Positions 7,547 to 16,025 are shown, numbered from the stretch's first letter. The stretch is DNA of 24,583 nucleotides from an uncultured Clostridia bacterium (GCA_947628925.1 CANRBU010000007.1:1-24583), one strand, 5' to 3'. Program-made: numbers and translations. The notes: generated from the sequence alone by a model not told the origin.

Positions 7547-7918
7547 ATGTCAAATGCTGAATCAAACACAAACAGTGGTACTTCAACTGTGTGGCAAATA
7601 GTTGGTAGACTTATTGGTGCTGCAGTTGTTTTAGCTATTACTGCTTTCTTTACACCCGGATTTTCTATCAATAATATATGGACCTTAATAATTGCTGCTA
7701 TAGTATTAACAGTAATTGATTATTTAGTCGTTAAATTTACTGGTCTACATGCTAGCCCATTTGGTAAAGGTTTTGTCGGCTTTGCATTAGCTGCTGTTAC
7801 ATTATATGTAACACAATTTTTTGTAGCTGGATATACCATTTCTTGGATGGCTGCAATTATTGGTGCTTTAATCTATGGTGTTATTGATTACTTTATACCT
7901 GGTAATCAAAATATGTAG
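7547..7918 (+). CDS. Small four-helix membrane protein, holin-like (PF04020/YvlD type)
   Basis: 123 aa with four hydrophobic segments arranged as two similar halves: FFTPGFSINNIWTLIIAAIVLTVIDY and FFVAGYTISWMAAIIGALIYGVIDY. The PGF-then-W pattern recalls the 4-TMS holin/YvlD superfamily, whose members in non-phage settings have unknown roles. The ATG at 7547 follows a perfect AAGGAGG site, so it is preferred over the longer frame from 7472. No lysis gene or phage gene is nearby, so a true holin role is unlikely. A strong hairpin terminator follows directly. Confidence 0.7.
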   Translation: MSNAESNTNSGTSTVWQIVGRLIGAAVVLAITAFFTPGFSINNIWTLIIAAIVLTVIDYLVVKFTGLHASPFGKGFVGFALAAVTLYVTQFFVAGYTISWMAAIIGALIYGVIDYFIPGNQNM

Positions 7919-7938
7919 TATTTTATATACTATAATGT

Positions 7939-7983
7939 AAAAAGGTTAAAATTTTGCCGTTTTTGCAAAGTTTTAACCTTTTT
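7939..7983. terminator. Strong bidirectional terminator
   Basis: Two 19-nt arms (7939-7957 and 7965-7983) pair at 18 of 19 positions with the remaining pair a possible wobble, around a 7-nt loop, with A and T runs at the outer ends. It lies between convergent genes. Confidence 0.9.
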
Positions 7984-7986
7984 ATG

Positions 7987-8658
7987 TTATATCTTATTTA
8001 CTATTTCATTTTGATTTTTATAAATGCTTTTTTCAGGTATAACACCTCTAACAGATGACAATGGGTATATATTAGTTTCTCTACCTATTACTGTTCCTGG
8101 GTTTAAAACACTACCACAGCCAACTTCTACATTATCACCTATCATTGCACCTACCTTTTTTAAATTTGTTTCAATTACTTCATTTGTTTTGTAATTTTTT
8201 ACTACTACAAGTTTTTTATCTGATTTTACATTTGATGTTATAGCTCCTGCACCCATATGAGATTTATACCCTAAAATAGAATCTCCTACATAATTATAAT
8301 GTGGGACTTGCACATAATCAAATAAAATTACATTTTTAAGTTCTGTTGAATTTCCAACAACTGCATTTTTCCCAACAACTGCATTTCCACGAATAAAAGC
8401 ACAATGTCTAATTTCTGCACCTTCACATATAATTACTGGTCCTTTTATATATGCTGTCTTTGCAATAGTTGCTGTTTTATGAACCCATACATTTTCTTCT
8501 ATTTCGTTATACTCTTCCTTTGGCAATTTTTTTCCTAACTCTAAAATGTATTCACCAATTTTAGGTAACACTTCCCATGGATATGTTACATTTTTAAAAA
8601 TATCTATTGCTATAGTATTTTCCAATGAATATAATTTTTCTATTTTACATGAATCCAT
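7987..8658 (-). CDS. Left-handed beta-helix transferase-like protein (GlmU C-terminal type)
   Basis: 223 aa. After about 55 residues a run of hexapeptide repeats follows: VWVHKTATIAKTAYIKGPVIICEGAEIRHCAFIRGNAVVGKNAVVGNS, then a loop with DYVQVPHYNYVGDSILG and MGAGAITSNVK. The last part is what sugar-nucleotide acyltransferases of the GlmU type carry. It has no pyrophosphorylase domain. Similar proteins beside UDPGP genes in Clostridia are often labelled UDP-GlcNAc pyrophosphorylase, which the visible domain does not support. It follows the UDPGP gene on the same strand with a 45-nt gap; together they could supply the two halves of GlmU function, which is an inference. Start ATG 8656-8658, AAAGGA about 13 nt upstream. 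Confidence 0.8.
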   Translation of the reverse strand: MDSCKIEKLYSLENTIAIDIFKNVTYPWEVLPKIGEYILELGKKLPKEEYNEIEENVWVHKTATIAKTAYIKGPVIICEGAEIRHCAFIRGNAVVGKNAVVGNSTELKNVILFDYVQVPHYNYVGDSILGYKSHMGAGAITSNVKSDKKLVVVKNYKTNEVIETNLKKVGAMIGDNVEVGCGSVLNPGTVIGRETNIYPLSSVRGVIPEKSIYKNQNEIVNKI

Positions 8659-8703
8659 TTTTATTACCAGTCCTTTCTGTCTATAATACAGCCAAAATTA
8701 TAA

Positions 8704-9960
8704 TTATTTTTCAACCTTTTTCCAAAATTTTTCATATAGTTCTTTCGCTGTTTTTGGGCTATCAATACCTTCTTTATTTTTTACAGGTGCGAAATCATCT
8801 TCTCTTTTTCCCCTAAGAATTGCAATATCATCAAAAAATGGAAATGCATCAAATATAAATGATTCGAACTTATAGGCATTTAAATCTTGTGGTATAATTT
8901 CTTTCCCTGTTTCATCTAAATATGCATTTTTCTTTAATGCTTTATGATAAATTAGAGGTTCTTTACTTATTTTTTCTACTGCTTCTATTGTAAACAAATT
9001 ACACATAATATGTGATTCACCATATTTTAATTCTCCTGAGCTACTTATTTCTTCTGCCATTTTTTCTGGAAGTTCTGAATATTCTATAACCTTTGGATGA
9101 CCATTCATCTTGCAAAATACTCCTACTTTTTCTTTAGGGCTTGCTTTCGGTATTGATTTTGATGCAATTTGAACATTTTGTTCAATTGCTAACCCTAGTA
9201 GTGTGGTATCTACCATTTTTAAAAGTACATTATCTACACCACCAATAAATACCCATTTTATTCCACGTTCTTTCATGTTTGCCAAAGCTCCACTAGTTCT
9301 AAGTGATGTAAATGTTCCGCCATTACCATCTGATGCTAATTTGATTAATTTATTTTTTCCAATTAATAATTTACCATTATGGTCAATTAATGGCAATTCA
9401 CCTTGTTTAAATAAAATAACACTATTTTTGTCATATCCAAAATATGAATGTTTTTCTAAAAATTCTTTTGTTTCATCATGATTTTGTTGGCTAGTCATTA
9501 TGTACCAAGGTATAACTACTCCGTATTTTTTATTTGCTTCTTTTAAATTGTCTATTAATATTTCAAAAAGATATTTGCCTTTTCCATACACATCTAATTT
9601 AAAAGTACCTTTAGGTCCTGGATGTTCTAACCTAGTTCCTTGCCCACCAGCCATTGTTACAACTGCATATTTGCCTGATGAAACTATCCTTGCTCCTAAT
9701 TCATCTAATTGTTCTTTCTTACTGCTGCCTAGTTTTTGTTTATCAAAATAAGATATTTCTTCAATTTTATTTTCTTTTATTTCTACTGTCTTTTTTGTAC
9801 TATCATATAATTCTTTCATCTGTGCAAAGTCTATTGATAATATTTGATTTTCTAATAGTTCTCTCTCTTTTTCATTTAGGTTGTTCATAAATTTTATAAT
9901 ATGAGCTTGGTTATGTTGTTGTAAGAGCTCTTCGGCTTGCTTAGACTTTTCTATACTCAT
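8704..9960 (-). CDS. UDPGP-type UDP-sugar pyrophosphorylase (eukaryotic UAP1-like)
   Basis: 418 aa. Makes a UDP-sugar from UTP and a sugar 1-phosphate, probably UDP-GlcNAc or a relative. The nucleotide-binding motif MAGGQGTRLEHPGPKGTF is at residues 103-120; the GGQGTRL-GPKG form is that of the UAP1/AGX branch rather than bacterial GalU or GlmU. Other family elements are PWYIMTSQQNHDETKEF, FIGGVDNVLLKMVD and YKFESFIFDAFPF. I prefer the ATG at 9958-9960 because AAGGG lies 9-11 nt upstream; the ATG at 9967-9969 is almost on top of that site. Transcription comes from a duplicated promoter. Confidence 0.87.
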   Translation of the reverse strand: MSIEKSKQAEELLQQHNQAHIIKFMNNLNEKERELLENQILSIDFAQMKELYDSTKKTVEIKENKIEEISYFDKQKLGSSKKEQLDELGARIVSSGKYAVVTMAGGQGTRLEHPGPKGTFKLDVYGKGKYLFEILIDNLKEANKKYGVVIPWYIMTSQQNHDETKEFLEKHSYFGYDKNSVILFKQGELPLIDHNGKLLIGKNKLIKLASDGNGGTFTSLRTSGALANMKERGIKWVFIGGVDNVLLKMVDTTLLGLAIEQNVQIASKSIPKASPKEKVGVFCKMNGHPKVIEYSELPEKMAEEISSSGELKYGESHIMCNLFTIEAVEKISKEPLIYHKALKKNAYLDETGKEIIPQDLNAYKFESFIFDAFPFFDDIAILRGKREDDFAPVKNKEGIDSPKTAKELYEKFWKKVEK

Positions 9961-10020
9961 ATGCTTCATTCCCTTCGGTAATCTATTATATATATATTAT
10001 TCCATTTTTAATTTTTTGAT

Positions 10021-10049
10021 ATTGTATCATATATACTTTTTTTTTTCAA
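10021..10049 (-). promoter_or_regulatory. Promoter P1 of the UDPGP operon
   Basis: Minus strand TTGAAA (10044-10049), 17-nt spacer, TACAAT (10021-10026). It is the copy closer to the gene. Confidence 0.7.
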
Positions 10050-10058
10050 GCTTTTGAT

Positions 10059-10087
10059 ATTGTATCATATCTATATTTTTTTTTCAA
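10059..10087 (-). promoter_or_regulatory. Promoter P2 of the UDPGP operon (duplicate of P1)
   Basis: Minus strand TTGAAA (10082-10087), 17-nt spacer, TACAAT (10059-10064). Same geometry as P1, 38 bp further from the gene. Confidence 0.65.
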
Positions 10088-10104
10088 GTTTTTTCACAAA
10101 CTTG

Positions 10105-10133
10105 TCATATCGCTTTGCTGTTCTCAATATACT
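10105..10133 (+). promoter_or_regulatory. Possible SigE-type promoter of spoIVA
   Basis: TCATATC (10105-10111) and AATATACT (10126-10133), 14 nt apart, fit KMATATT / CATACAMT with three mismatches in all. spoIVA is SigE-controlled in Bacillus. Confidence 0.4.
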
Positions 10134-10201
10134 TTAATAAAGCAATTTGTACAAACAGGTGCTAAGGGTGTTTGTGCTTTAGAAAGGAATGTGATTTACA
10201 A

Positions 10202-11680
10202 ATGGAAAATACCAAATTATATGAAGACATAGCTAAAAGGACCGATGGGGATATATATGTTGGGGTGGTTGGTCCTGTTAGAACTGGTAAATCTACTTTT
10301 ATTAAGAATTTTATGGATTTACTAGTTATTCCCAATATTGATAATAATTACAAAAAGGAACGTGCAAAAGATGAATTACCGCAAAGTGCTGGCGGAAAAA
10401 CTATAATGACAACAGAGCCAAAATTTGTACCTAATGAAGCAGTGGAAATTACTTTAGATAATAATTTAAAATTCAAAACTAGGTTGGTTGATTGTGTTGG
10501 ATATTTAGTTGATAATGCAATTGGATATTTAGAAAATGATATGCCTCGAATGGTAAAAACTCCGTGGTCTGATGATGAAATGCCTTTTGAAAAAGCTGCA
10601 GAAATTGGAACAAAAAAGGTAATTGAAGAACATTCTAGTATAGGAATTTTAATGACAACAGATGGTTCTATTACAGATATTCCTAGGTCAGATTATGTTC
10701 AAGCAGAAGAAAGAGTTGTTAGAGAGCTTAAAGCTTTGAAAAAGCCTTTTGTTATTATTTTGAATTCTTATGATCCAAATTCTCCTGATACCATACAAAT
10801 GGCAGAAAATCTTTCTGAAAAATATAAAACTAGTGTTATCCCTTTAAATTGTGCAAATTTAACTTTAGAAGATATTAATACTATTTTCTCTAAAATTTTA
10901 TTTGAATTTCCTGTAGAACGCCTTGCAATTAAATTTCCTAAGTGGGTAGATGGATTAGATTTTAAACATCAATTAAAAAGTGAATTACTTCAAGAAATTC
11001 GAGATGCTTTTAATGACGTAAATGTATTAAAAGATGTATCTAGTTGTGTAAATAAAATTGCAAAAACTGAAATTATTGAAAATACATCAATTCAAGATAT
11101 ACAGCTTGGTTCTGGTTTTGTAAATATAAAAATAGATTTGAAAGAAGAATTATTTTATACTGTTCTTTCTGAAATTACAGGTGTAGAAGTGGAAAACGAA
11201 GGAGATTTATTTAGTATTATAAGTAACTTGTCTTCTACTAAAAAGCGTTATGATAAAATTGCTTTTGCTTTAGATGAAGTAGATAGAAAAGGTTATGGTA
11301 TTGTAACACCTTCTATTGATGAATTGGAATTAGCTGAACCTGAAATGGTAAAACAAGGTTCTAGGTTTGGAGTTAAATTAAAGGCAACTGCACCTTCTAT
11401 CCACATGATAAAAACAAATGTAACAACAGAAGTTTCACCTATTGTTGGTTCTGAAAAACAGTCAGAAGAACTAGTAAATTACTTATTATCTGAATTTGAA
11501 AGTGATCCTAAAAAAATATGGGAATCAAACATCTTTGGAAAAAGCTTACATTCATTAGTAAATGAAGGTTTACAAACTAAATTATCTAAAATGCCAGAAG
11601 AAGCACAACTTAAATTACAAGAAACTCTAGAACGTATTGTTAATGAAGGAAGTGGCGGATTAATTTGCATCATTTTATAG
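10202..11680 (+). CDS. spoIVA: Stage IV sporulation protein A, spore coat morphogenetic ATPase
   Basis: SpoIVA polymerises on the outer forespore membrane using ATP and forms the base of the spore coat. The protein is 492 aa, the same length as in Bacillus subtilis. Walker A is GPVRTGKS at residues 24-31; DIYVGVVG, RLVDCVGYLVDNAIGY and TDGSITDIPRSDY are family hallmarks. The C-terminal GSGGLICIIL is the conserved end needed for membrane/SpoVM association. The start is the ATG at 10202 (MENTKLYEDIAKRTDGDIYV), matching the family; an upstream in-frame TTG at 10172 is not favoured. A hairpin terminator follows. Its presence shows that the organism forms endospores or derives from one that did. 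Confidence 0.98.
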   Translation: MENTKLYEDIAKRTDGDIYVGVVGPVRTGKSTFIKNFMDLLVIPNIDNNYKKERAKDELPQSAGGKTIMTTEPKFVPNEAVEITLDNNLKFKTRLVDCVGYLVDNAIGYLENDMPRMVKTPWSDDEMPFEKAAEIGTKKVIEEHSSIGILMTTDGSITDIPRSDYVQAEERVVRELKALKKPFVIILNSYDPNSPDTIQMAENLSEKYKTSVIPLNCANLTLEDINTIFSKILFEFPVERLAIKFPKWVDGLDFKHQLKSELLQEIRDAFNDVNVLKDVSSCVNKIAKTEIIENTSIQDIQLGSGFVNIKIDLKEELFYTVLSEITGVEVENEGDLFSIISNLSSTKKRYDKIAFALDEVDRKGYGIVTPSIDELELAEPEMVKQGSRFGVKLKATAPSIHMIKTNVTTEVSPIVGSEKQSEELVNYLLSEFESDPKKIWESNIFGKSLHSLVNEGLQTKLSKMPEEAQLKLQETLERIVNEGSGGLICIIL

Positions 11681-11693
11681 TTATTTTACTTTT

Positions 11694-11727
11694 AAAGGAA
11701 TTATCAATTTTATGATAATTCCTTTTT
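11694..11727. terminator. Terminator between spoIVA and rlmN
   Basis: AAAGGAATTATCA (11694-11706) pairs exactly with TGATAATTCCTTT (11713-11725), followed by a short T run on the plus strand. It separates convergent genes. Confidence 0.85.
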
Positions 11728-11733
11728 ACAACA

Positions 11734-12753
11734 TTACAAATTTTGACGTCTTAATTGTCCACATGCAGCTTCTATATCTGATCCTAATTCTCTTCTAATT
11801 GTAGCTACTATACCATGGTTATTTAGGTAATCTCTAAATTTCATGATATTTTCATTACTGGATTTTGTATACATTCCATGTTCAATTTTATTTATTGGAA
11901 TTAGATTTACATGGCATAACATACCTTTTAATAATTTTACTAATTCTTTTGCATCTTCTAGATTATCATTATTATCTTTTGCAAGTGCATATTCAAAAGA
12001 AATTCTACGGTTTGTTTTTTCTATATAATCTTTACAAGCTTGCAAAAGTTCTTCTATTGGATAACTATCATTCACTGGCATCATAGAACTTCTTTTTTTG
12101 TTATTTGTTGCATGTAAAGATATTGATAAAGTACATTGTATATTTTCTTCAGCTAATTTATAAATTTTAGGAACTAATCCACTTGTTGATACACTAATAT
12201 GGCGCGCACCTATATTTAAGCATTTAGGGTGGTTAATTAGTCTAATTGCTTTTACTACATTGTCATAATTATCTAAAGGCTCCCCTATTCCCATGAAAAC
12301 AACATTTGATACAATAATGTTTGAATCTTGTTCTACTGCTATAATCTGTTCTACAATTTCACCTGCTGTTAAATTCCTAACAAACTGTATTCCAGTAGAA
12401 GCACAAAATTTGCAACCCATTTTACAACCAATCTGTGAAGATATACAAATACTATATCCATGGTGATATTCCATTAAAACAGTTTCAATTGCATTTCCAT
12501 CTAGCACATCAAATAAATATTTTTTTGTACCATCTTTTGATTCTTGTTTTTTAATAATATTGTAATTACACATTGTATAATTTTGTTTTAATTTTTCTCT
12601 TAATTCTAAAGATAAGTTCGTCATTTCATCAAAATTCTTTACTTTTTCTTGATATAACCATTGGAAAATTTGCTCTGCACGAAATGGTTTTTCTTGCAGA
12701 GCTTTCATTTCTTCTTTTAATTCATCTAAGCTGAAATCTTTAATGTTTTTCAT
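11734..12753 (-). CDS. rlmN: Dual-specificity rRNA/tRNA adenine C2 methyltransferase RlmN
   Basis: A radical-SAM enzyme that methylates C2 of A2503 in 23S rRNA and A37 in some tRNAs. The radical-SAM cysteines are C110, C114 and C117 in CKMGCKFC; the second catalytic cysteine is in EAACGQL near residue 331. GIGEPLDNYDNV and CTLSISLHA are family motifs. Length is 339 aa, normal. I prefer the ATG at 12751-12753: the AAGGA site lies about 12 nt upstream of it but directly abuts the ATG at 12763. It follows fprA by about 40 nt on the same strand, so the two are probably co-transcribed. Confidence 0.96.
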   Translation of the reverse strand: MKNIKDFSLDELKEEMKALQEKPFRAEQIFQWLYQEKVKNFDEMTNLSLELREKLKQNYTMCNYNIIKKQESKDGTKKYLFDVLDGNAIETVLMEYHHGYSICISSQIGCKMGCKFCASTGIQFVRNLTAGEIVEQIIAVEQDSNIIVSNVVFMGIGEPLDNYDNVVKAIRLINHPKCLNIGARHISVSTSGLVPKIYKLAEENIQCTLSISLHATNNKKRSSMMPVNDSYPIEELLQACKDYIEKTNRRISFEYALAKDNNDNLEDAKELVKLLKGMLCHVNLIPINKIEHGMYTKSSNENIMKFRDYLNNHGIVATIRRELGSDIEAACGQLRRQNL

Positions 12754-12792
12754 ATATAATCTCATTCCTTCTTATTTTTTCATTTTGCAATT

Positions 12793-13974
12793 TTATACTA
12801 AATCTTCACCGAATTTTTCTAATTCCTTTTCCATATTTTCATCTGGTGTCCACACACATTTAAAGCCTTCGTTTACTACTTCAAATCCACAATTTTGTAA
12901 GTATTCTGAAATTTGCTTTACTGCTTCCCCACTCCAGCCATAACTTCCAAATGCACATGCTTTTTTATTCTTCAATTTCATACCTTTAATCATTTCTAAT
13001 ATACCTGCAATAGAATGTAGATATCCATTATTTACTGTTGGTGAACCTACTAATATCATTTTAGATTTAAATACTTCTGTTAAAACATCTGTCTTATCAT
13101 TTTTTGCTGTATTCAATAACTTAACTGTTACATTTTTATCCTTTTTTTCAATTCCTTTTGCGATTGATTCTGCCATTTTCCTTGTGTCATTCCACATAGT
13201 ATCATAAATAATTGTTATTTGATTTTCTTGGTAATTGTTTGCCCATTCTAAATATTTTGTTACAATTTGTGTTGGGTCTTTTCTCCAAATAAGTCCATGG
13301 CTTGGGCATATCATATTTATTGGTAAATTCATTGCTAATATATCATTTATTTTTTTGGTAGCTATCATACCAAATGGTGCTAATATATTAGCATAATATT
13401 TTAAAGCTTCACTATATAATAAATTTTGGTCTATTTCATCAGCATATAAGAATTTTGATGCTAAATGTTGTCCGAAACCATCACTACTGAATAAAATATT
13501 TTCTTTATCCATATATACAAACATTGTATCTGGCCAATGTAACATTGGTGCTTCAATAAATGTCAGTGTACTATCACCTAATTCTAATTTATCACCTGTT
13601 TTTACTACCTGGAAGTTCCAGTCTTTATGATATTGCCCTTTTATTGATTTTACTCCATTTGCTGTACAATAAATTGGTGTATTTTCTGGCATCTCGCGCA
13701 TCAATTCAATCAATGCTCCTGAATGATCTACTTCTCCATGTAAAGCAATTACTGCAGATATATTTTTTAAATCTATTTCTTCTTTTAAATTTTTTACAAA
13801 TTCTTTATCATAAGGTAACCATGCTGTATCTATTAGAACTGTTTTTTTGTCTCTTATTAAATAACTATTATATGATGACCCATTTACTGTTGTAAATTCA
13901 TCACCATGAAATTTTTTTAATTCCCAATCTGTTTTACCTACCCATGTTACTTTATCTGTGATTTTTGTTGACAT
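12793..13974 (-). CDS. fprA: Flavo-diiron protein (A-type flavoprotein, FprA)
   Basis: Reduces oxygen to water and/or NO to N2O, protecting anaerobes in the cytoplasm. The metallo-beta-lactamase-like domain has all diiron ligands: H79, E81, D83 and H84 (HGEVDH), H146, D165 and H226. The C-terminal flavodoxin domain (from about residue 250) has the FMN loop YDTMWNDTRKMA and later VGSPTVNNGYL. Length 393 aa is usual and no rubredoxin extension is present. Start ATG 13972-13974 is behind a strong AAGGAGGAG site, with a clear sigma-A promoter upstream. Which electron acceptor it prefers cannot be read from sequence. Confidence 0.95.
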   Translation of the reverse strand: MSTKITDKVTWVGKTDWELKKFHGDEFTTVNGSSYNSYLIRDKKTVLIDTAWLPYDKEFVKNLKEEIDLKNISAVIALHGEVDHSGALIELMREMPENTPIYCTANGVKSIKGQYHKDWNFQVVKTGDKLELGDSTLTFIEAPMLHWPDTMFVYMDKENILFSSDGFGQHLASKFLYADEIDQNLLYSEALKYYANILAPFGMIATKKINDILAMNLPINMICPSHGLIWRKDPTQIVTKYLEWANNYQENQITIIYDTMWNDTRKMAESIAKGIEKKDKNVTVKLLNTAKNDKTDVLTEVFKSKMILVGSPTVNNGYLHSIAGILEMIKGMKLKNKKACAFGSYGWSGEAVKQISEYLQNCGFEVVNEGFKCVWTPDENMEKELEKFGEDLV

Positions 13975-13998
13975 ATTATCTCCTCCTTTTCTTTTCGT

Positions 13999-14027
13999 AT
14001 TATATCATGTATGGATGTTTTTGGCAA
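13999..14027 (-). promoter_or_regulatory. Sigma-A promoter of fprA-rlmN
   Basis: Minus strand TTGCCA (14022-14027), 17-nt spacer, TATAAT (13999-14004), about 25 nt before the fprA start. A weaker plus-strand candidate for the divergent gene, TTGGCA-16-TATAAC, overlaps the same -35 position. Confidence 0.8.
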
Positions 14028-14128
14028 TCACTTTTTGTTTGCTATAACCTTTTTTGACAAATTCTACTAAAACTCTTCCTATTTTTTTTATTTTATGATA
14101 CAATGGCTGCAGGAAGGAATGGTGTATT

Positions 14129-14398
14129 ATGGAATTCAATAAATGTGCAAGATGTGGTAATTTTTATTTGTCAGAAGGGAATGTTTGCCCTAATTGTAAG
14201 ACAAAAGATAGTTTAGAATTTTCTACTTTTAAAAATTATGTACAAGAAAACGGTTTAGGCGGAGGTATTGAAGATATTTCTGGCAAAACTGGTATTTCTG
14301 TTAAAAATATAAATCGTTTCTTAGGTTACGAAGGATTTGGAGAATATTCTGATAAATTAGGTAATATATCTTTAAAAAATGGAAAAATAGATACTTAG
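14129..14398 (+). CDS. Zinc-ribbon protein, YvyF-like (89 aa)
   Basis: The N-terminus has two CxxC knuckles (CARC and CPNC) and the rest is a short helical segment, EDISGKTGISVKNINRFLGYEGF, that looks like a helix-turn-helix. The layout matches small proteins annotated as YvyF or flagellar-operon protein (TIGR03826) and thought to be regulatory; no flagellar gene is nearby here. Start ATG 14129-14131 has GGAAGGA about 8 nt upstream. The stop is 14 nt from tyrS, so both are probably one transcript. Family assignment is moderate. Confidence 0.7.
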   Translation: MEFNKCARCGNFYLSEGNVCPNCKTKDSLEFSTFKNYVQENGLGGGIEDISGKTGISVKNINRFLGYEGFGEYSDKLGNISLKNGKIDT

Positions 14399-14412
14399 AG
14401 AGGTGTATATAA

Positions 14413-15630
14413 ATGGAAAATGCTTTAGCTTTATTAAAAACACGTGGATATATTGAACAACTAACACATCCTGAAGAAATGGAAGAACTTTTTAGTAGCG
14501 GAAAATCTATTCCTTTTTATATTGGTACAGATCCTACTGCTGATAGTTTACATGTTGGTCATTTTGTTTCTTTAATGGTTGCTAGTCATTTACAAAAATG
14601 TGGTCATAAACCTATTATTTTAGTCGGTGGTGGTACTGCTTCTATTGGTGATCCTTCTGGAAAAACAGATATGCGTAAAATGTTATCTAGAGAAGATATT
14701 GATAAAAACGTAGAATCTATTAAAAAACAACTTGCAAGGTTTCTTTCTTTTGAAGGTGAAAATGCTGCCATTGTTGTAAACAATGCTGATTGGCTTTTAG
14801 ATTTAAATTTTATTGATTTTATGCGTGATATTGGAAGTTTGTTTTCTATTAATCGTATGTTAGCTGCTGAATGTTATAAACAACGTTTAGAAACTGGTTT
14901 AACATTTTTTGAATTAGGATATATGCTTATGCAATCTTATGATTTTTTGCATTTATATAATACTTATGGTTGCAAATTACAAATTGGTGGTAATGATCAA
15001 TGGTCAAATATAATTGGTGGTGTTGAATTAATTCGCAAAATTGGTAAAAATGATTCATTTGGTCTTACTTTTAAATTGCTTACAACTAAAGAAGGTAAAA
15101 AAATGGGAAAAACTGAAAAAGGTGCTTTATGGCTAGATGCTAATCGTGTTTCACCTTATGAATTTTATCAATACTGGAGAAATATTGATGATGAGAGTGT
15201 TGAAAATGTTTTATCTTTATTAACTTTTTTACCTATGGAAGAAGTAAAAAGACTTTCTAGTTTGAAAGATGAACAAATTAATGAAGCTAAAAAGGTTGCA
15301 GCTTTTGAGATTACTAAATTAATTCATGGTGAAGAAGAAGCAAAAAAAGCAGAAGAAGCAACAAATGCATTATTTAATGGTACTGGTTCTGCAGAAAATA
15401 TGCCTTCTACTAAATTAGAAAATATGAATACTTCACTTGTAGATGCTCTTGTTTTAACAGGAATTGCTCCTTCAAAAGGTCAAGCTAGAACTTTAATTAC
15501 TCAAAATGCTGTTAGTATAAATGATGAAAAAATATCTGATATTAATTATATTCTTTCTGAAAAAGATTTTTCAGACGGATTTGCAATACTAAAAAAAGGA
15601 AAGAAAATCTTTCATAAATTAGAAATTTAA
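14413..15630 (+). CDS. tyrS: Tyrosyl-tRNA synthetase
   Basis: Class I aminoacyl-tRNA synthetase that charges tRNA-Tyr. The HIGH-type motif is HVGH at residues 47-50 and the KMSKS-type motif is KMGKT at 230-234. GGNDQWSNIIGG lies between them. An S4 RNA-binding domain closes the protein (SKGQARTLITQNAVSINDEKI). 405 aa is typical. Start ATG is behind AGAGAGGTG. No T-box leader is visible: the short gap to the upstream gene leaves no room for one, and the region before 14129 shows no obvious T-box. Confidence 0.98.
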   Translation: MENALALLKTRGYIEQLTHPEEMEELFSSGKSIPFYIGTDPTADSLHVGHFVSLMVASHLQKCGHKPIILVGGGTASIGDPSGKTDMRKMLSREDIDKNVESIKKQLARFLSFEGENAAIVVNNADWLLDLNFIDFMRDIGSLFSINRMLAAECYKQRLETGLTFFELGYMLMQSYDFLHLYNTYGCKLQIGGNDQWSNIIGGVELIRKIGKNDSFGLTFKLLTTKEGKKMGKTEKGALWLDANRVSPYEFYQYWRNIDDESVENVLSLLTFLPMEEVKRLSSLKDEQINEAKKVAAFEITKLIHGEEEAKKAEEATNALFNGTGSAENMPSTKLENMNTSLVDALVLTGIAPSKGQARTLITQNAVSINDEKISDINYILSEKDFSDGFAILKKGKKIFHKLEI

Positions 15631-15634
15631 AATT

Positions 15635-15674
15635 AAGGCATAATAATTTATTTTAAATTATTATGCCTTTTATC
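15635..15674. terminator. Terminator between tyrS and the DUF5665 gene
   Basis: A perfect 16-bp stem (15635-15650 with 15654-15669) around a TTT loop, with a T run after it on the plus strand. It probably acts in both directions between the convergent genes. Confidence 0.92.
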
Positions 15675-15960
15675 TACTCTTTTCAACTATTTCCACAATG
15701 TCTGAAATGTATTCCCCTATAACTGGTATATTTAAAGTAACTATTTTTTGCATAATTATAACAAGTATTGCTGTTATTACTGTTACACCTATGCCTATAC
15801 CTATCCCTCTAAATATTCCTGCAAACAAATTGCGTTTTAGCATCTCTTTTTTATTTCCTAATAAATATGCAAGCTCATGAATATTACTTTGTTGTAAAGT
15901 GTTGTTTAATTTTTCAATTCCATGTTCTAGTAAGTTGTATTTTTCCTTTTTTATAAACAT
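15670..15960 (-). CDS. DUF5665-type small membrane protein (96 aa)
   Basis: A short charged N-terminus (LLEHGIEKLNNTLQQSNIHELAYLLGNKKEMLKRNLFAG) is followed by one Gly-rich transmembrane segment (GIFRGIGIGIGVTVITAILVIIM). This layout matches the small DUF5665 family, function unknown. Start ATG 15958-15960 with GGGGTGG about 7 nt upstream. That ribosome site lies within the loop of the hairpin at 15962-15998, which might affect its translation. It follows the UPF0182 gene on the same strand. Confidence 0.7.
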   Translation of the reverse strand: MFIKKEKYNLLEHGIEKLNNTLQQSNIHELAYLLGNKKEMLKRNLFAGIFRGIGIGIGVTVITAILVIIMQKIVTLNIPVIGEYISDIVEIVEKSR

Positions 15961-15961
15961 A

Positions 15962-15998
15962 AAAAATCCACCCCAATATATTATTAAGATGGATTTTT
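15962..15998 (-). terminator. Hairpin between the UPF0182 and DUF5665 genes, enclosing a ribosome site
   Basis: AAAAATCCA (15962-15970) and TGGATTTTT (15990-15998) can form a 9-bp stem with a 19-nt loop. On the minus strand the stem is followed by T residues, like a weak terminator, and its 3' half contains part of the GGGGTGG ribosome site of the next gene. Confidence 0.4.
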
Positions 15999-16025
15999 AT
16001 TTAATTTTTATACATATTTCATTGT

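Larger units (their letters stand above)
10014..10088. repeat. Tandem direct repeat of 37 bp carrying two promoters
   Basis: Copies 10014-10050 and 10052-10088 share TTTTGATATTGTATCATAT at the left and a poly-T/CAAG end, with few differences. Each copy holds the small dyad TGATA-TTG-TATCA overlapping the -10 element on the minus strand. Confidence 0.85.

Noticed and set aside
7547..7918. Phage holin indicating a prophage
   Set aside because: No endolysin, portal, integrase or other phage genes are present; this membrane family is also chromosomal in many Firmicutes.
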